Of a stretch of DNA of 9,417 nt, positions 6,978 to 9,417 are shown piece by piece. The notes below the pieces were generated by a model that made no database searches, was not told where the DNA came from, and worked only from the letters and a program-made list of their open reading frames with translations. Within the stretch, counting starts at the first letter, position 1, and every line of letters begins with the position of its first letter. Made by a program: the position numbers and the translations under genes. Source of the DNA: a bacterium (lineage in GTDB: Bacteria > SZUA-79 > Acidulodesulfobacterales > Acidulodesulfobacteraceae); NCBI GenBank assembly GCA_021806125.1, contig JAJZYC010000050.1:1-9417 (forward strand). Direction: 5' to 3'.

Positions 6978-7526
6978 TTACCACCAGTATTCGGGATAGC
7001 TTCTATGTTTAGAAAGATTATTGACTGCAACCGCCACTATTAAGAGTACAAGTGCGCCTAAACCTGCCGGCATTAGCGGATAAAGAAAACCGAGCTTGTA
7101 TATTCCCTTTCCGCCGATTACCGCTATTAAAGAAGTAGCGCCTCCCGGAGGATGAAGCGTTTTAGTCGCATGCATAAGCATAATAGCGAATGAAACCGCT
7201 ACCGCTGCGGCTAAAGGCATATTAATATGGCCGAGCAGTTTATAGCTTGCGACTCCTACAAAACCTGAAAGAATATGTCCGCCTATAAGATTTCTCGGCT
7301 GTGCGAGAGGGGTTTTTATAGCGCCGTATATAAGTACCGCGGAAGCGCCGAAAGAACCTATGAGTAAAGTCAAGTCGTAAGGGTTGAAAAATTTTGCGGA
7401 TATATAAGCAACCGTTCCTATGCCTATTATAGAAGCGAGCCCCGACCAAAAAATTACGTGCAGGCTCACGTTGGTTGCGTTCTTTCCCCCGCCTTTCATT
7501 CTGTTAAGGTATTCTTTAAACCACAT
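6978..7526 (-). CDS. HPP-family integral membrane protein
   Basis: A 182-residue inner-membrane protein with about five hydrophobic segments (roughly 20-42, 50-70, 80-100, 104-122, 146-170). The family signatures are LIGSFGASAVLIYG (55-68), PLAQPRNLIGGHILSG (73-88) and the name-giving HPPGGATSLIAVIGG (125-139). Known family members in cyanobacteria and chloroplasts move nitrite, but many bacterial members have no assigned substrate, so transport of a small anion is an inference. The start has GGGG 9 bases upstream and follows the CBS gene by 27 bases. Some bacterial HPP proteins carry a CBS pair in the same chain, so the two genes probably make one complex. Confidence 0.9.
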   Translation of the reverse strand: MWFKEYLNRMKGGGKNATNVSLHVIFWSGLASIIGIGTVAYISAKFFNPYDLTLLIGSFGASAVLIYGAIKTPLAQPRNLIGGHILSGFVGVASYKLLGHINMPLAAAVAVSFAIMLMHATKTLHPPGGATSLIAVIGGKGIYKLGFLYPLMPAGLGALVLLIVAVAVNNLSKHRSYPEYWW

Positions 7527-7553
7527 TTTAGTGTCCCCGCTATATTATTATAT

Positions 7554-8159
7554 TTAATTTTTATCGATATGCTTTATTATATCGGTCATAGATATTACGC
7601 CTGCGAGTTTTCCGTGAATATCGACGACCGGCATGACTTTTATCCGTTTTTCGTTAAATATCGCAGCCGCTTTTTTAACGCACGTATCGGTCGATACGGT
7701 AATTGCGGGAGAAGCCATAATGTCTTTCACGTTTTTAGCGTCGATAGTCCTGCGGGCGTGCGGCGTCGGCTCTCCTATTACGTGCCTGACTAAATCTTTA
7801 AAAGTATGTTTTTTTATGACCCCTGCGCTGGTTAAAATATCGGAATCCGCTATAAATCCAGTAACTGCGTTTTCCTCATTGACGACGGGAGCGCACGTCA
7901 AACCGTTTTCGGCAAGTAAATTCATAGCCTCGTTTATTCCCGAATTTTCGGATACGTAAATAACTTTTTTAGTCATCACTTTTTCTACCGTGACGCCGTG
8001 AACCTTGTCTTTAGCAAGTTCAAACGCTTCCCTGTAAATTTTAACAAAATCGTCTAAAGATATATCGATGTACGTTTTATGTTTTTCGAAAGCTTCCCTG
8101 ATGTCCTCTTCCGTTATTTCTACGCAGCTCTTTTCTTTCTCTTCGTTTAATTTTTCCAT
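7554..8159 (-). CDS. CBS-pair (Bateman domain) protein, likely regulator of the HPP membrane protein
   Basis: A 201-residue soluble protein with no membrane segment. Residues 1-55 are a charged helical region (EEDIREAFEKHK and DISLDDFVKIYREAFELAKDK). Two CBS domains follow: CBS1 at about 58-115 (VEKVMTKKVIYVSENSGINEA to GFIADSDIL) and CBS2 at about 143-199 (VKDIMASPAITVSTDTCVKKA to GVISMTDIIKHI). The linker between them contains GEPTPHARR. CBS pairs usually bind adenosine nucleotides such as AMP, ATP or SAM and gate a partner protein. Here the partner is most likely the HPP protein encoded 27 bases downstream. No enzymatic domain is attached. AAGGA 7 bases upstream supports the start, and a -10 box precedes it. 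Confidence 0.92.
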   Translation of the reverse strand: MEKLNEEKEKSCVEITEEDIREAFEKHKTYIDISLDDFVKIYREAFELAKDKVHGVTVEKVMTKKVIYVSENSGINEAMNLLAENGLTCAPVVNEENAVTGFIADSDILTSAGVIKKHTFKDLVRHVIGEPTPHARRTIDAKNVKDIMASPAITVSTDTCVKKAAAIFNEKRIKVMPVVDIHGKLAGVISMTDIIKHIDKN

Positions 8160-8187
8160 AATTTTTTCCTTAATTTTTAAAATTTAA

Positions 8188-8193
8188 ATTATA
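8188..8193 (-). promoter_or_regulatory. -10 element upstream of the CBS-HPP pair
   Basis: A perfect TATAAT on the minus strand, 28 bases before the CBS start codon. At 17-base spacing the -35 position reads AAATAT, a poor match, so the promoter may need an activator. The adjacent direct repeats are candidate activator sites. Confidence 0.5.
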
Positions 8194-8204
8194 GGATTTC
8201 ATTT

Positions 8205-8244
8205 AATCGGATATTTTATTTTATGTTATCAAATCGGATATTTT
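8205..8244. repeat. Two 13-bp direct repeats upstream of the CBS-HPP promoter
   Basis: AATCGGATATTTT occurs on the plus strand at 8205-8217 and again at 8232-8244, a 27-base period. The promoter-proximal copy covers the -35 position of the CBS-HPP promoter and the distal copy is centred about 57 bases upstream of the predicted start. The CGG core stands out in an otherwise AT-only gap. This is consistent with a regulator that binds direct repeats, but no regulator gene is in the window. Confidence 0.5.
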
Positions 8245-8249
8245 TAAAA

Positions 8250-8265
8250 TATGATTTATGTCACA
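8250..8265 (-). promoter_or_regulatory. CRP/FNR-family-like palindrome
   Basis: The minus strand reads TGTGACATAAATCATA, that is TGTGA-N6-TCATA, one base from a perfect TGTGA-N6-TCACA CRP-type site. Its centre is about 76 bases upstream of the predicted CBS-HPP start, and it begins 2 bases after the ferredoxin-gene stop. A chance match in AT-rich DNA is possible. Confidence 0.3.
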
Positions 8266-8267
8266 AA

Positions 8268-9398
8268 TTAAAAATTATTTTTATTTAAAAGCAAAGGTTT
8301 TTCCCCGGAAATATCTTTCAAATTTAACGCCTTGTACATTCTCAGCGCTCCAAAACTGCATATATCCCTGCATAAACCGCAGCCTGTGCAAAAAAACGGC
8401 TCAAGCGATATTTGATTTTTCTGAAAACTTAATGCGCCGGTGGGACACAGTTCCCAGCAGTTAGAACAAAAAACGCAGTTTTCGTTTATTTTAGGCAGTC
8501 TTATATTTAAAAGCCGCACTAACTCTTTATTTTCTTTTAAAAACCGGTAAATTTTTTTCTGCCTTTTTAATAATAAATAATTTATCTTTTTTTCATTTTC
8601 GCCGGTATCGATAAATTGGGAATAAAGTTCCGACAGCGGAAGGTCTTCTATGGATATATTTTCGACGAGTTTTTTAGCATTATTTTTTATGCTTTTAAAA
8701 GAATTTTTAAAAAACTCCCTTCTGTCTAACGTTTCCGCATTTTGAACCCCATCGATATTTTCTATATTACTCTTATCAGAGGCTTTATCTTCAGCAGGTT
8801 TAAACTTTAACGACTCTTTGCCGCGTTCTTTTATGAATTCCTTAAAATTAAAATCCTCCATGTTAATTTCGGCAAAAGTGCCTTCGGCATTTAAAAACTT
8901 AGCTATTTCATTTATTCTTTTGATTTTTTTGTTATGGAAATATTTAAGCCTGCAAGACTTGCAATCAGCCGAAACGAAAAATATTCCCGCTTTGTTTTTT
9001 ATAGCGGAAATTATATCTAAATCTTCTACTTCGTAAATACATTTTATAAAATAATCCTCATAGGTTTTTGAGGTTTTGAAATACTGTTCCGTTTGACTGC
9101 AAAAATAAAAAATCTTCTCTTTTGGTTCTAAAGCAGGTTTATTATTATTCTCTGCTTTATTCTCTTTAACGTAAAAAACCGAATTAGGGCATATATAAAG
9201 GCAGGCGTTGCAATTAGTACAGTTTTCTAGAATTTTTATATCGTTATCGGTTATTTTTATCGATAAATCGGGGCATCTGTCTATACATTCGTAACAGCCC
9301 GCCATAGGGGTTTTAAGCCTGACGCAAAAATCGGGATTGACGGATATAAGGACGTCCCCGCGGTTTAAAAACTTTTCAATCAAGCCGAGTATATTCAT
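8268..9398 (-). CDS. Multi-cluster 4Fe-4S ferredoxin-like protein (four predicted [4Fe-4S] clusters)
   Basis: A 376-residue cytoplasmic protein with no signal peptide or membrane segment. The N-terminal dicluster region has C25-x9-C35-x2-C38-x3-C42-P and C60-x2-C63-x2-C66-x3-C70-P. The C-terminal one has C308-x2-C311-x2-C314-x3-C318-P and C337-x2-C340-x2-C343-x3-C347. Between them, residues 95-170 look like a small folded domain with C100, C120 and C146-x2-C149. A charged, low-complexity linker follows at about 195-225, then an R-R-E-F-F-K motif (226-231). This layout resembles ferredoxins I recall near formate dehydrogenase and TorD-type chaperone genes in epsilon- and deltaproteobacteria, but no such gene is inside the window. 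The role is probably electron transfer to or from a redox enzyme. The ATG overlaps a TGA in another frame (ATGA), so an upstream gene may end here. A 108-base gap separates it from the CBS gene. Specific function unknown. Confidence 0.88.
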   Translation of the reverse strand: MNILGLIEKFLNRGDVLISVNPDFCVRLKTPMAGCYECIDRCPDLSIKITDNDIKILENCTNCNACLYICPNSVFYVKENKAENNNKPALEPKEKIFYFCSQTEQYFKTSKTYEDYFIKCIYEVEDLDIISAIKNKAGIFFVSADCKSCRLKYFHNKKIKRINEIAKFLNAEGTFAEINMEDFNFKEFIKERGKESLKFKPAEDKASDKSNIENIDGVQNAETLDRREFFKNSFKSIKNNAKKLVENISIEDLPLSELYSQFIDTGENEKKINYLLLKRQKKIYRFLKENKELVRLLNIRLPKINENCVFCSNCWELCPTGALSFQKNQISLEPFFCTGCGLCRDICSFGALRMYKALNLKDISGEKPLLLNKNNF

Positions 9399-9417
9399 CG
9401 TCCGCCGTTTTTAATAT

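Noticed and set aside
7240..7449. Second minus-strand frame inside the HPP gene
   Set aside because: The product is arginine-rich with no membrane character, while the other frame carries all HPP motifs.
9399..9417. End of a further gene to the right
   Set aside because: One frame ends in a TGA overlapping the ferredoxin ATG, but 19 bases are too few to support a gene.

Overview
This is an AT-rich bacterial window in which all ten genes lie on the minus strand, so transcription runs from the right edge to the left. Gene density is high. The longest gene-free stretches are about 110 bases and no stretch exceeds 300 bases. No RNA genes, mobile elements or CRISPR arrays were seen. The rplM-rpsI pair followed directly by argC is an order I recall from Geobacter-type deltaproteobacteria. 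Together with the anaerobe-style ferredoxin and the unusual succinate dehydrogenase, it suggests a Desulfobacterota or deltaproteobacteria-like organism. This placement is inferred from gene order and protein style, not from a marker-gene tree.

Right part (9398 to 6978): a 376-residue protein with four predicted [4Fe-4S] clusters, then a CBS-pair protein and a small HPP-family membrane protein. The last two form a two-gene unit with its own promoter-like -10 box, two 13-bp direct repeats and a CRP/FNR-like palindrome upstream. CBS and HPP domains are fused in some bacteria, so the pair probably forms one regulated membrane system. Some HPP homologues transport nitrite, but the substrate here cannot be told from sequence.

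Middle part (6953 to 2727): a near-consensus promoter precedes rplM, followed by rpsI, argC, an orphan oligopeptide-type solute-binding protein and moaC. These are tightly spaced and probably one operon. It joins ribosomal proteins L13 and S9, arginine biosynthesis, a periplasmic binding protein without its transporter, and molybdopterin synthesis.

Left part (2719 to 1): a strong sigma70-like promoter drives sdhA and sdhB, the flavoprotein and iron-sulfur subunits of a succinate dehydrogenase or fumarate reductase. SdhB runs off the left edge, and the membrane or quinone subunit is not in the window. SdhB has one more cysteine than the canonical enzyme, lacks the usual quinone-site tryptophan and histidine, and has a long C-terminal tail. 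These traits match the archaeal, Campylobacterota and Aquificales-like 'type E' enzymes. The next gene to the left is therefore predicted to be a cysteine-rich (CCG-domain) SdhE/SdhC-like subunit rather than a heme-b membrane anchor.
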